From assembly GCF_963678635.1 (NCBI RefSeq), contig NW_026970840.1, forward strand, positions 1 through 40,234: a stretch of DNA of 40,234 nucleotides, read 5' to 3'. The translations under genes were made by a program, and so were the position numbers. Below, one piece after another: positions 19,147-29,813 of this stretch. Below the pieces are notes generated by a model, which ran no database searches, was not told the DNA's origin, and saw nothing but the letters and a program-made list of their open reading frames with translations. Numbering within the stretch: position 1 is the stretch's first letter; every line of letters starts with the position of its first letter. Origin of the DNA: Symsagittifera roscoffensis (lineage: Eukaryota; Xenacoelomorpha; Acoela; Convolutidae).

Positions 19147-20655
19147 TCAGCCTATACTTAAGTAATATTTCTTATGTAGATATACTTGTGTGTTCGTATC
19201 AGAGAATATCACGTGTACAAGCGCGTACAATTCCCGAGGATGCAGTCTTCCTCTGTTTGGATCGTACACTGGAAGCGAGAGCTCCTTCACGTCCATTTCC
19301 ACAAGGAAGTCCCTCAGCCTCGTCAAGGACAAGACTAGGTTCTCTGGGTCCACGTGCTGCTTCTCCGTCGCCCTCGTTACCAAGAAGCATAAGTATTTTC
19401 CCGGTATCTGCGACGCCGCCGGAGGTAAGGCTGCTACGCCCCCTATCCCTGGTCTTTGCTTCCAAAAGAATTCCACGTTTTTGTATTCTTTTTTAAAATC
19501 TGCCGCTAGCGCTGTCCTAAAACTCATGTCTGCTGTGATTGCTATCGCACATGTTCTGTTTGTGAGTATGAAATCACTGTCTGTTAGTATTATGTTACTT
19601 GAATATTCATTTGGTAAGTTAAAATATGACTCAACTACCCTGCCTATGTCAGGTTTCTTAGGTTCTTCGCCTGTCTCTGCTTCTAAGTCTCCTGTTTCTC
19701 TTGCTATTCTTAATTTTTTTATTATCAAGTTTTCAGTGTGGGTAAGTCCTACCCCCACTCCCCGGACAAAAATATCCATTGACGTCCCCGTCAATCGCAT
19801 ACCGGGTATCAAGTCGAGGTTAGAAGCCGGAATGAGTAGTCGTCCTTCCTGGGCAGCCCAGGAAGGATCGTCTCGTTCGGTATTGATGTATTTCATGCTT
19901 TCACGATCTACGTCTTGAATCGTGACACTGGTCTCCTCAGGATCCGAGGTCGTTTCATTCAGCCACTCTAAGACACGCAGGTTCGTCAAGTCTTGTTCGT
20001 ATGACTGCTGTTGCTCGTCGTCGAATTCTACCTCGGGTTTCGACCAGTCGTCAACCCACTCATCCTCGTGATCATCGACTTTGTCAATGTCTTGTGACAC
20101 AGTTATTTCCTCTAGACCCACTACTTCCTCCACTATCTTCTTCAGATCTATCCTATCCACTACAAAGTCGTCACCGTAAGGATTGTATTTCTTTCTTGGT
20201 CTCGTCCCGTCCTTCTGACGAGTCTGTATCGTGAATGGAAGATCCGGTTCCAAGTTCTTGGGAACCTCTATCTGTTCGGGATCCTGCCAATCTTCCTCTG
20301 TGTAGGGTAATGTTTCATCGTCCGCTTCGATCTGCTCGTTTGGATCCAGGTCCAGCGGTGTATCCGTACCTTCCTCTACGACTTCGTTTCCATCGTTCTT
20401 CTCCCTGGTGCCCTTTTCATTGACCTCACAAGCAGGATTCATCATTAGATAATCCCCTTCTTCCATGTCTGCAGGTATACACCAGTCTTCTGTCGATGGA
20501 TTGTGTGGCTTGATGTTCTCGTAGTGGGCGGCTCGGCCAGTACTCAGTCTATAAAAGCGTCCCTCCTGGTGCACCTCTGTAATCATGAAGGGTCCCCTCC
20601 ACTTTTTAGGAGCTTTTTCGTCCCTTTCGGTGGTATAACGTTCTGAAATACCCAT
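19147..20655 (-). CDS. Integrase C-terminal GPF module, acidic linker and TARG1/ALC1-like macrodomain
   Basis: The first 50 residues of this 502-residue frame hold the GPY/F module of Gypsy integrases (KKWRGPFMITEV), normally joined to the integrase core in the next frame to the right. The frames separate at an A5 run on the coding strand (20607-20603). Residues about 60-270 are acidic and probably disordered. Residues about 354-500 (19596-19150) match the layout of TARG1/ALC1-type macrodomains: CAIAITADMSF at the AHCVS-D-M position, AADFKKEY for the FKK helix, IGGVAAL, KYLCFLVTR, a helix ending VKELSLP, then a final strand TQVYLH. Two normally Gly-rich binding loops are changed: the MGAG position reads FRTA, and the GCGLD position reads DPNRG. 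It may therefore have lost hydrolase activity and only bind or scaffold. The frame stops at the polypurine tract. The domain call is from memory of family patterns and needs a profile search. Confidence 0.75.
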   Translation of the reverse strand: MGISERYTTERDEKAPKKWRGPFMITEVHQEGRFYRLSTGRAAHYENIKPHNPSTEDWCIPADMEEGDYLMMNPACEVNEKGTREKNDGNEVVEEGTDTPLDLDPNEQIEADDETLPYTEEDWQDPEQIEVPKNLEPDLPFTIQTRQKDGTRPRKKYNPYGDDFVVDRIDLKKIVEEVVGLEEITVSQDIDKVDDHEDEWVDDWSKPEVEFDDEQQQSYEQDLTNLRVLEWLNETTSDPEETSVTIQDVDRESMKYINTERDDPSWAAQEGRLLIPASNLDLIPGMRLTGTSMDIFVRGVGVGLTHTENLIIKKLRIARETGDLEAETGEEPKKPDIGRVVESYFNLPNEYSSNIILTDSDFILTNRTCAIAITADMSFRTALAADFKKEYKNVEFFWKQRPGIGGVAALPPAASQIPGKYLCFLVTRATEKQHVDPENLVLSLTRLRDFLVEMDVKELSLPVYDPNRGRLHPRELYALVHVIFSDTNTQVYLHKKYYLSIG

Positions 20656-22550
20656 ACGTAGTCTCCCACCGAGTAAGCCTTTGCATCAGCTGCTTTCTTG
20701 TCGAATCTTTTCCTCTGCATTGCCTGTGCCTGCTGAGTATTTCGTCTACATAAATCGTTCAACTCCTGTTGGCGTCTGATCACATCCCTCACGTAGACCT
20801 GTGGGGACGTTTTCTTTCCCTCATACTCTGGGTAGAAGAAGGTTAATGGTAATGACTTTTCGTGTCCAGTTAGCATCATGTGTGGACTGACTCCGGTGGT
20901 GGAGTGTTGCGTGCTGTTATATGCTCCCATCACCTGTGGAAGGTATCTGTCCCAATCGGTCATGTACCTGGAACAAAATACTCTCAGCATCGACACTAAC
21001 GTCCTATTCTGTCTTTCCACTAAGCCGTTCGTCTGAGGGTGGTATGTCGTGGAGTGAGCCTGAGCGACCTGTGAGCGTCTCATAAGCTCTTTCGTAAGCT
21101 CTCCTACGAAAGCTGTTCCATTATCCGATTGAAACGTCATCGGACAACCATGTCTTGCTATCCACGTTTTGATCAGGTGGTCGCATGTCTCTTCCGCCGA
21201 GGCAGTTATGCAGGGCACGGCCTCTGCATACTTCGTAAAATGATCTATCATGACCAGCACCTGATTATTACCATTGTCTGTCATGCATATCTTTTGGTGA
21301 TCTATTTGCACCACCTCGTTGAATTCAGACGACTCGATCGATTGTAAAGGAAATCGCAACTTCCTTGGATCCTTGACCTGTTGGCATAACAGACATGCTG
21401 TTACCCATTTCTCGCATGCCTTTTTCATCCCAGGCCACTCAAAGCGCTTCAGGATCCTCTGATATACTTTGTCGATCCCCTGATGGCCCATCTGATCATG
21501 TGACCTGAATAATAGTTCTGTCTGATAGAGTTGCGGTAACACTATCGCGTTAGACTTGTATAGGACTCTGTCTTCCTCCCTTCTTTTGCAAGCCACAATC
21601 CCGTCTTTGTTCAAATATAAACTCCCTTCCTTCTGCATGAAGTATTGTCTCAGGATGCGATAATTATTTTCCTCGAGGTCCCCCTTATCCGGAGAACCAT
21701 TCTCGATCCACCTTTTTAGGTTGCTTGTCATGCGATCATTTCTCTGCGCCCTTAGAAGGTCCGAGAGACTGTATCTCGCCTTTAAGTACGTCTTCATGAC
21801 CCTCATCTGACTATTCAGCTCGTTGGGCTGGTGTGTGTCTTCTTCCATCTTAACGCACCAAATCTTCGCCAACGGCTGTGTTTCTTGTTTAAACGGCTGA
21901 AGATCAGTCCTGACTACCTCTTTCTGCGGCAACAGGCTTATCGAACGTTTCGATACCGCTATCGTCTCCAAGTCATCCGCTGCGTTGTCAAAGACTCTTT
22001 CGCTTGGTATAAGGTAGCGATCACTGTCAGGATCCTGGAACACCTCTCTGTCCAGGTCCCTTGCCCGAGTTTCCACTAGTAGCGTGTGTATCGCTAGTTC
22101 TGACAGTTCTGATTCCGAAATTGAGTTCCTGTCTGAATAGGTGTCCATTCGTGAGTTTCGGGAATCATCATCCGTCGAAGAGGTTGTGCTGGAGACTGCA
22201 CGCTCCTCCAGATCATGTCTGTGCCTTCTTTGCATCCATCTGAGCTCCCCGGACAAAACCTTGTTCTCTAGGTCCTGTTTCTCATCAGGAATTTTCTCGT
22301 CTATCTCAGACTCCCCGGACAAATTTTCTTGTCCCGGGTGTTGATCTTGTGATCGCTGGTTCTTTTCATCATTCGTCTCCCCGGACAAATAGTCTTGCAG
22401 CAGATTTTGTTCTACCTTTTTATCTTCCTTATCCTGGTCCACAAAGGTGACGGTTTTCTTTCGATGCTGCTCCCCTGTTCTCTCTGTCCGTAGGAAGTTC
22501 TGGTTAAAATCTCTTGGGGTATTGAGGATACTAGTAGCTGAACTATTGTC
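20583..22550 (-). CDS. Integrase frame of the Gypsy element
   Basis: The frame is open from 22550 and overlaps the preceding pol frame (stop at 22412) by about 140 bp in a different phase. The first 200 residues are variable and include three copies of LSGE spaced 22 residues apart. A zinc-binding HHCC domain follows (FRSHDQMGHQG then CLLCQQ). The catalytic core has Asp in VQIDHQK, Asp in QSDNGTAF and Glu in GLVERQNR, the D,D-35-E triad that inserts cDNA into host DNA. YNSTQHSTTG and the start of the C-terminal region (VGDYVWVF) follow, before the frame is lost at the A5 run near 20605. No ATG starts the frame, so it was probably expressed as part of the polyprotein, through a frameshift or from an unbroken ancestor. 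I see no classical slippery heptamer in the overlap. Confidence 0.9.
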   Translation of the reverse strand, partial: DNSSATSILNTPRDFNQNFLRTERTGEQHRKKTVTFVDQDKEDKKVEQNLLQDYLSGETNDEKNQRSQDQHPGQENLSGESEIDEKIPDEKQDLENKVLSGELRWMQRRHRHDLEERAVSSTTSSTDDDSRNSRMDTYSDRNSISESELSELAIHTLLVETRARDLDREVFQDPDSDRYLIPSERVFDNAADDLETIAVSKRSISLLPQKEVVRTDLQPFKQETQPLAKIWCVKMEEDTHQPNELNSQMRVMKTYLKARYSLSDLLRAQRNDRMTSNLKRWIENGSPDKGDLEENNYRILRQYFMQKEGSLYLNKDGIVACKRREEDRVLYKSNAIVLPQLYQTELLFRSHDQMGHQGIDKVYQRILKRFEWPGMKKACEKWVTACLLCQQVKDPRKLRFPLQSIESSEFNEVVQIDHQKICMTDNGNNQVLVMIDHFTKYAEAVPCITASAEETCDHLIKTWIARHGCPMTFQSDNGTAFVGELTKELMRRSQVAQAHSTTYHPQTNGLVERQNRTLVSMLRVFCSRYMTDWDRYLPQVMGAYNSTQHSTTGVSPHMMLTGHEKSLPLTFFYPEYEGKKTSPQVYVRDVIRRQQELNDLCRRNTQQAQAMQRKRFDKKAADAKAYSVGDYVWVFQNVIPPKGTKKLLKSGGDPS
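22245..22386 (-). repeat. 66-bp (22-residue) tandem repeat in the integrase N-terminal extension
   Basis: CTCCCCGGAC occurs at 22245, 22311 and 22377, exactly 66 bp apart. In the protein this is LSGE followed by a charged 18-residue spacer containing DEK and ending in EN or a similar pair. Conservation is strongest at the LSGE nucleotides and weaker between them. Confidence 0.75.
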
Positions 22551-25500
22551 CTACAATCCCTCTCATTCTCTTCGTGCTGTCGTCTGGACGGCATGATCTT
22601 CACCTTCTCACTGACTGTTAGCGATGCCACTGCTGCTGTCCACTCGGGGTCATCTCTGGTCACTTCTCTTTCTAACAATCCACCCAGCATCCGCATCACT
22701 TGCGGTGTGACCTGCACCGTTTTATCCAATAATGAGAGGCTGTTTATGTTCATGCGAGAGAGTTCTTGTTGGACCAGCTTCGAGCGCAGCAACAGATCCA
22801 AGGGGACCGGGTCCTCCCTGGATAGGATCTTTATCTCGGCTGCTTTCTCTACAGGTAACTCAGGATGCCCTGGAATTGGATGTCCAGACTTATCCAACCA
22901 TCTCGTTAAGGGAAGCGCTTCATAAGTTTCTTTGTCCAAAAACGAGAATCCCTCCTTTATTTCCGCCTGATTGGCCTGCTTCTGCTCCAATCTTTCATAG
23001 AACTCAGTTTTCTTGCTGAGGCTGTCAGCATTCTGGTGTTTATCACGCATCCTATGTTCGATTATCATATGGTAGCCATCCAATCTTACTATCCATCTGC
23101 CAATATAACTCTGATCCATCGAGTAGGTCTTCAACCAGGATAACGCTCTATTGTCCACGCGTAACTTGAAGGGAGCGCTCCCCAAGTATGCACGGTACTT
23201 TTCCACGAAGGTGACTACTGCAAACATTTCTGCTTTTGGTGCGCCATATTTCATCTCTGTGTCACTCAAGACCTTGCTGCCGTATGCAATGGGACGGAGA
23301 ACTGTTCTTCCGTTCCATTCTTGCTCTTGATGCAATATTCCTGAGATGGCCACTACCGATGAGTCTGTGTCAAGAACATACATGCCCTTTTCTGTAGGCA
23401 TGCCTAGCACTGGCGCTTCGCACAGTTCCCGCTTTATGTTCTCGAAAGCAACCTGTGCCTCATCGTTCCATTCGAACTTTTTCCCCTTGTTGCGCATCAG
23501 CTTCTGCATCGGGTACACCTTGTCCGCATATCCTTTTATGAATTCCCGATAGTAATTGGCAAACCCCAGGAAGCTCAGGAGCTGTGTGTCCGTTCTGGGA
23601 GCTTTCCATGTCAACACTGCTTCCGGGTCCGGCCTCACACCATGCCTATCCACCATTCTTCCCAGGTACTTTATCGAATCCCTAAGGATTTCACATTTCG
23701 ATGGTTTGCACTTCAATCCTGCTCTTTTCATGCATCCAAAGACCTCATCGAGCCTATCAATGTGGTCTTCCAGGGTCGGTGTCGCTATGACTACGTCATC
23801 CACGTAACACATCACGAGATTCCCGTACTTCTTGGTCACTCTCGTCAAAGCCTGAGCCATCAGTCTTTGAAAAGTGGCCGTTGCATTGCACAAGCCGAAG
23901 GGCATCCTCTTCCACTGGTACAATCCCAATTCGCACGCGAATCCGGTTTTCTCTCTGTCCTTCTTCCGCATAGGGACCTTCCAGAAGGCAGAACCTAAGT
24001 CCAATGTGGTGAAGAACTTGGCATCACCAAGCTTGGATAGGCTCTCGTCTATTCGCGGTATCGGGTACGCATCTTTTATCGTTACCGCGTTCAAGTAACG
24101 AAAGTCGCAACAAAATCTAAGCTGCCCCCCTTTCTTTTTCGCCATTACTACCCCGCAAGCCCATGGCAATTTCGAGGGTTCTATCATGTCGTATTCAAGC
24201 AACATTTCTATTTCCGCTCGGCACGCTTCCGATTTGTGTGGCGTCATTCGTCTTGCGCCTTCCCTATGGGGAACGGCGCCCTCTTCGATTTCGTGTTCGA
24301 CGAAATTACAGCAACCGATATCCGCCTTATGTTTTGAAAATACATCTGCGTTCCGATTTAGGAGGTCCCGCAATTTTTCGAAATCTCCCTCACCTATTTT
24401 CCCTTTTAAATGTTCTATCTCTGGCAAAACCGGTTTGTCAGATTCTAGTTCATATGACGAGGGGCGTTCCGGAAAAATCGAGCAGCTTGATAAGCCGTCG
24501 TCCGTTTCGGATTTCATTGAAAACATTTTATGAACAGATTTTAATTCATTAATCCTCTTTAAAATTTTATCTTTATTGGCATGATAAGGACAGTCTTTCA
24601 CACTATATTTCTTCAAGTTTTGTGTCTCCTCATAGTCGGCCCTCATCGGCAAAGCGTAGCCAAGTTTCTTTCCACGCTGGATTGAAACCGTGGTGTCCAG
24701 TGTGTTCAACAACACACTGACACACAGTCCGTTTCGCGTTACCGAGAAGCTCCGGCCTAAAATCACCGAACTCTGACTATTTGGATTCGGTACTAAGCAA
24801 ACCTGTTTACTATCACTTAACGAATTCAAATTTCTCATTCTAAAAATTGCTACCACAGCTTGTCCTGGTTGTAGTTTTACTTTTCTATCCAAAAAAATTG
24901 GTACCTTGTTTTCGTCTGTTATTATCCTATTAATTGGTCTCTTAACATACTTCCGGTCCGGGTTTCTAATCCGTATCAGACCGTTGTTCAAGTCAATCAC
25001 CACGTCAAAATTCCTGACAAAATGTCTGCCCAAGATGAATTGGTCGGCGTCGTCCAAATTCTCTACCACCAAGAAGCTCATCCAAAGATCCCGTCCTCCC
25101 ATGTGGAGGACCGTTATTGGTGTTCTTCCGGCTACGTAGATAGCTCCTCGATTGGCGGCGGCCAGTCGGAGATTCGTTGGAATTAGATCTTCCCGCGTGA
25201 AGCCCATTCTTTCCCAAGTTTTTATCGACATCACACTCACTACCACTCCTGTGTCCAGAAGCCCTGTGACTCCGAGTTTTGTTCCGTTGGTGTCGAGCAG
25301 ATGTGCGGTCACATCTGCTTCATACCCAATGTGTACTGCGTCTTGTTCCATCATGGCGTCATGGCCTATCCTGCGGACTTTGAGTTCCTCTTCACCCAAA
25401 TAGATTTGCCCCATTTGGTCATCATCTGTTGTTACATAAGTCCTGGTGTAGATACTGATTCCATCCACGTTCAGCATCACTTGATACGGCCCATAGACCT

Positions 25501-28004
25501 CTAGGTAGCGTCCATGAAGTTTCTTCATGCGAGGGCCACCCGTCGTTAGTAGTGCTCGCACAGCTCTCGACTCGGTGCGTGGTTCCACCTGCCTCAGATA
25601 ATCTGCATATGTGTCCAAATGCATCAAAGTGAACTCGGATGGTTCACTCAGATTTCTTATTACCTGGTGTCCAGCCACTGAGATTATCGACTGTATCTTG
25701 CTTCCTTGCGGCACCATGCCGAACCTCTGACCGGAGATCACATTAAGTTTCATGCTCAAACTGCTTGGTGCTTTCGTCTCTTCGAATTCCGTTGCTTCGA
25801 AGGTATTCAGTTGCTCCTGAAGTTTCTCATTCTCCAGTTCAAGTTTCACTTTTTGTTCGATCTCTTTCGTCACCAGTTCCTGCTGCACTCTATTTAGAGC
25901 ATCCCTCGCGGCTGCCTTATAATCGATCTTGAAGTCATCAGCCGCAGTTGCTGATTCCGGCTCACGTGTCTCCTCTGTTACCGCTTGCATTTTCTTTGCC
26001 GCCAGCTCTTGAGGTTTTTCTTTTCTGCGTTCCTCTGCTTCACTCAAAAGTCGAGCCTTGCTGTCTTTCACTCCTGACAAAGCTTCTTCATGTCTTGGAT
26101 GCTTTATGTCTGCCACTGCATCCCAGAATTGCGGACAGTCTGATTTAAAATGACCTTCCAAGTTGCAAAAGAAACACCTCTGTCCGAATTTAGCAATTAC
26201 TCCTCTCATGAAATCCTCATGGTCCAATTCTGACGCATCTTCGTCCTCGAGGCTAAAGCCTATTGCTTTCATGCCTTGTTTGTAAGCTGGGCATGCTGAC
26301 ACATGATGGTCCGTTGAACTGCAATTGGCACAAGAGCGTCTCTTGTCCGTATCATCCCTCGGTTTGTACCAATTGTTCCCTTGGTTTGCTGGTTCGTTGT
26401 TAAAATTGCCATAATTGTTCTTGTAGTATCCAGATCTCGGCGGAGGTTTCAACAAAAGATACTCTTTTGACTTAAGCCTCAACTCCTCCGGTGTTGGCGC
26501 ATTGGTTGATAGTGGTGTGTAATGCGTTGCTAGCATCGTACAAAGTTCATCATTCTTCACACCATCGATGAACTTTGAGGCTACGGCCAGGTTCATCCTT
26601 CGGTTTGACTCATCCGGTTGGCTGCGTCTTCTCAGCATTTCCAAATCATCGAGAAACTTGTCTATCGTTTCATCTTCTCGTTGCCTCCGTTTCTCGAAGC
26701 GCATCATCGCCTGGTGCCCCTGCACCCCTGATCCGAAACTGTTTAACAAGATTTCGAAGATTTTCTCAGCAGTGTCACGTTGATATTGCTTCTTGGCCAT
26801 GACACAGTTCAGGGCTGTCCCTTCCAAGTTGCTGGTGAGCGCACTGCATTCCTGTCTCTCCGAGAAGCACTCTTCCTCGAAATGCAGCTTCATTACCTCT
26901 ATCCAGGTATCAATACAGCCATCAGATTCATCTTTATAGCATCTTGGTTTCTTAAAGACTCTTCTGGACTTCTCACTGCGTTCATTGGTTCTGGATAACC
27001 TTGTAAGGAATGTCTCCAAAGACCTGTTTAGGGGTTCAAATGCTGTGGCCATTGCCGTAGCAACCCTTGAGTGTCCCGCCTGAGTGTCCTCACACCTCGT
27101 CTGAGGCTCTGTATGCGGTGCATCCCTGCAATCCGAATCGCCGTGAGTGTTCCCCGCTTGGCCCACATGACTCCTCCTCGGGCTCGCATGCCCCCTGTTG
27201 CCGGAATCACTTCTCCCAGTCGCATGTGTGCCTTGCGTTGGTCGTTCGTTAGAGGTTTGTCTGTTCCCCGTTGAACTTGTTCTACTGTTCGGGCCCCATG
27301 TTCCATTACCCCTTGTGGCATAGCCTGATGAAATTCCCCTGCCTCTAGTGGATCCATACGTCTTCCTCTTTTGATGTTCATTGAAGTTCACCCTCGGCTC
27401 CCTGCTGGGACCTCCCGAGTTCGGTTCTCCCTCTTTTGGTCCACTCTTGCTGCTTAGTAGCCCGTCCAACCTATCCATGATAGCCTGAGTTCGCCTCTCC
27501 ATCATCGCGTCTATCTTTGTGTCAAGAGTCCCAAGAGACTGCTCTTGCTGAATTCTTAACTTCTCCATGTCGTCTCTTAAACGTAACTCTCGCTGATCCG
27601 CTTCTCTTGTCATTCGCGACAAGTTCTTCGCCATATGCTCGTCTGTTCTTTCTTTCAAGCGTTTTTCGCTCTTGCAAACTTCTTGTCTATTGCGGTTTAT
27701 TTCTTCCCGCAGACTTTCTCTTTCAATGTGAACTGCCCTTTCTAGTTCACTCATTCTTATGGACATCTGTTCGTTTTGTTCTCCTAAACTGTCCACTATG
27801 TTGTTTAAGGCTTCTTCTAGTAGTGCCCCGTTATTCACGAGTGGCGTTACTAGTGGCGGTGCAACCCTGTCGGTCCCAGGTAGCTTCGTGCTGGTCGAGA
27901 TCCGGGCCTTGACTCTCTGTCTCGACGTCTTTTCCTTATCTATTTCAGGATCCGCTAACGCGTTGCCTAGCCCTCTGGTTCTACTCTCTCCAGTTTGTGG
28001 CTCT
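22412..28004 (-). CDS. Gag C-terminal part, protease, RT and RNase H, unit 1
   Basis: This is the longest frame of the element (over 1,800 residues). In order it has a coiled coil near the start, a Gly/Arg/Thr-rich stretch, a capsid-like Gag domain, two CCHC zinc knuckles (CANC...H...C near 26335-26290 and CFFCNLEGHFKSDC near 26185-26140), an aspartic protease (DTG at 25255-25247), reverse transcriptase (YVDD at 23806-23795) and RNase H (DTDSS near 23370, HRMRDKHQNADSLS near 23040). All catalytic motifs look intact. The only lesion against the other units is an extra AC near 28007-28010, which separates this frame from the Gag N-terminus. The end at 22412 is specific to unit 1, the only unit that continues into integrase. 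Confidence 0.92.
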
Positions 28005-28386
28005 GAACACTTGTCATAATCGCGAAGTCTTTTGACTGGCCCGGTGTGTTTGCCTCTTTGCTTATCGTTGTCACTACACCAAATTTGTCCATGGTTCCAG
28101 TCTCTCTTCCGACGTATGCCTCATTCTCCTGGATCGAACTATTGAGGCTGACTTGAGATCCAAAGTCCCCTTGCTCCTCTTCATCCTCTTCCTCCTGGGA
28201 TTCACCTTCGTTTCCTGCGCCTCCTCCCATGGTGAATGGAAAGATGTTTCCGAAGGTGTTCTTCATTCTTTCTGAGAACGATGATGACGTTGTTTGTTTC
28301 CCAGTTCCGCCTGCCATCATAGTGTTGTCTATCGGAGATCTTCTCGTTGCCGCTATTTCAGTTGAGATGTCGGACAGTTCCGACAT
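27967..28386 (-). CDS. Gag N-terminal fragment, unit 1
   Basis: It starts at ATG 28386 (MSELSDISTEI) and runs through an acidic stretch (GESQEEEDEEEQGD) until the 2-bp insertion near 28008 changes the frame; the last 15 or so residues are out of frame. Upstream of the ATG the frame is open only to the unit junction at 28482/28483, where a TGA blocks it. An 11-bp hairpin spans the ATG. Confidence 0.75.
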   Translation of the reverse strand: MSELSDISTEIAATRRSPIDNTMMAGGTGKQTTSSSFSERMKNTFGNIFPFTMGGGAGNEGESQEEEDEEEQGDFGSQVSLNSSIQENEAYVGRETGTMDKFGVVTTISKEANTPGQSKDFAIMTSVQSHKLERVEPEG

Positions 28387-28389
28387 CTC
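28364..28389 (-). promoter_or_regulatory. 11-bp hairpin over an internal Gag ATG
   Basis: GAGATGTCGGA, 4-nt loop, then TCCGACATCTC. All 11 pairs match, and on the coding strand the stem contains the ATG of MSELSDIS. It recurs exactly at 34216-34241 and 40084-40109. Possible roles are translational control, RNA packaging or dimerisation (inference). Confidence 0.6.
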
Positions 28390-28436
28390 TTCTCGATCCA
28401 GTGTCCCGGTGGAAGTGGCAAAATCATGACCTTGTT

Positions 28437-29813
28437 CTACCGGAGTAGATTCACTTGCCAGCCTTCTACCTCTCCCTTCCAGTTCTCACTGACTGTTAGC
28501 GATGCCACTGCTGCTGTCCACTCGGGGTCATCTCTGGTCACTTCTCTTTCTAACAATCCACCCAGCATCCGCATCACTTGCGGTGTGACCTGCACCGTTT
28601 TATCCAATAATGAGAGGCTGTTTATGTTCATGCGAGAGAGTTCTTGTTGGACCAGCTTCGAGCGCAGCAACAGATCCAAGGGGACCGGGTCCTCCCTGGA
28701 TAGGATCTTTATCTCGGCTGCTTTCTCTACAGGTAACTCAGGATGCCCTGGAATTGGATGTCCAGACTTATCCAACCATCTCGTTAAGGGAAGCGCTTCA
28801 TAAGTTTCTTTGCCCAAAAACGAGAATCCCTCCTTTATTTCCGCCTGATTGGCCTGCTTCTGCTCCAATCTTTCATAGAACTCAGTTTTCTTGCTGAGGC
28901 TGTCAGCATTCTGGTGTTTATCACGCATCCTATGTTCGATTATCATATGGTAGCCATCCAATCTTACTATCCATCTGCCAATATAACTCTGATCCATCGA
29001 GTAGGTCTTCAACCAGGATAACGCTCTATTGTCCACGCGTAACTTGAAGGGAGCGCTCCCCAAGTATGCACGGTACTTTTCCACGAAGGTGACTACTGCA
29101 AACATTTCTGCTTTTGGTGCGCCATATTTCATCTCTGTGTCACTCAAGACCTTGCTGCCGTATGCAATGGGACGGAGAACTGTTCTTCCGTTCCATTCTT
29201 GCTCTTGATGCAATATTCCTGAGATGGCCACTACCGATGAGTCTGTGTCAAGAACATACATGCCCTTTTCTGTAGGCATGCCTAGCACTGGCGCTTCGCA
29301 CAGTTCCCGCTTTATGTTCTCGAAAGCAACCTGTGCCTCATCGTTCCATTCGAACTTTTTCCCCTTGTTGCGCATCAGCTTCTGCATCGGGTACACCTTG
29401 TCCGCATATCCTTTTATGAATTCCCGGTAGTAATTGGCAAACCCCAGGAAGCTCAGGAGCTGTGTGTCCGTTCTGGGAGCTTTCCATGTCAACACTGCTT
29501 CCGGGTCCGGCCTCACACCATGCCTATCCACCATTCTTCCCAGGTACTTTATCGAATCCCTAAGGATTTCACATTTCGATGGTTTGCACTTCAATCCTGC
29601 TCTTTTCATGCATCCAAAGACCTCATCGAGCCTATCAATGTGGTCTTCCAGGGTCGGTGTCGCTATGACTACGTCATCCACGTACACATCACGAGATTCC
29701 CGTACTTCTTGGTCACTCTCGTCAAAGCCTGAGCCATCAGTCTTTGAAAAGTGGCCGTTGCATTGCACAAGCCGAAGGGCATCCTCTTCCACTGGTACAA
29801 TCCCAATTCGCAC
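28437..29813 (-). pseudogene. RT C-terminal part and RNase H, unit 2
   Basis: It holds the YVDD region, the RT thumb and connection, and RNase H as in unit 1, then crosses the unit junction at 28483 and runs out of frame into Gag sequence of unit 1, stopping at 28437. The single-base deletion near 29684 falls in the Tyr codon of the RT catalytic YVDD motif and breaks it from the upstream part. Unit 2 therefore cannot make RT as one chain. Confidence 0.9.

Larger units (their letters stand above)
22605..28482 (-). repeat. Tandem unit 1 (5,878 bp), joined to integrase
   Basis: The left edge, ttctcactgactgttagcg at 22605, recurs at 28483 and 34335. The right edge, ctctcccttccag, recurs at 34334 and 40202. 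Unit 1 differs from units 2 and 3 by a 2-bp insertion near 28008 and by several substitutions, for example at 23970, 25013-25017 and 26436-26437, where units 2 and 3 agree with each other. Confidence 0.95.

Noticed and set aside
22412-22550. Programmed -1 frameshift between pol and integrase
   Set aside because: The phase is right, but no X XXY YYZ heptamer in the pol frame was found in the overlap, so it is not annotated as a frameshift signal.
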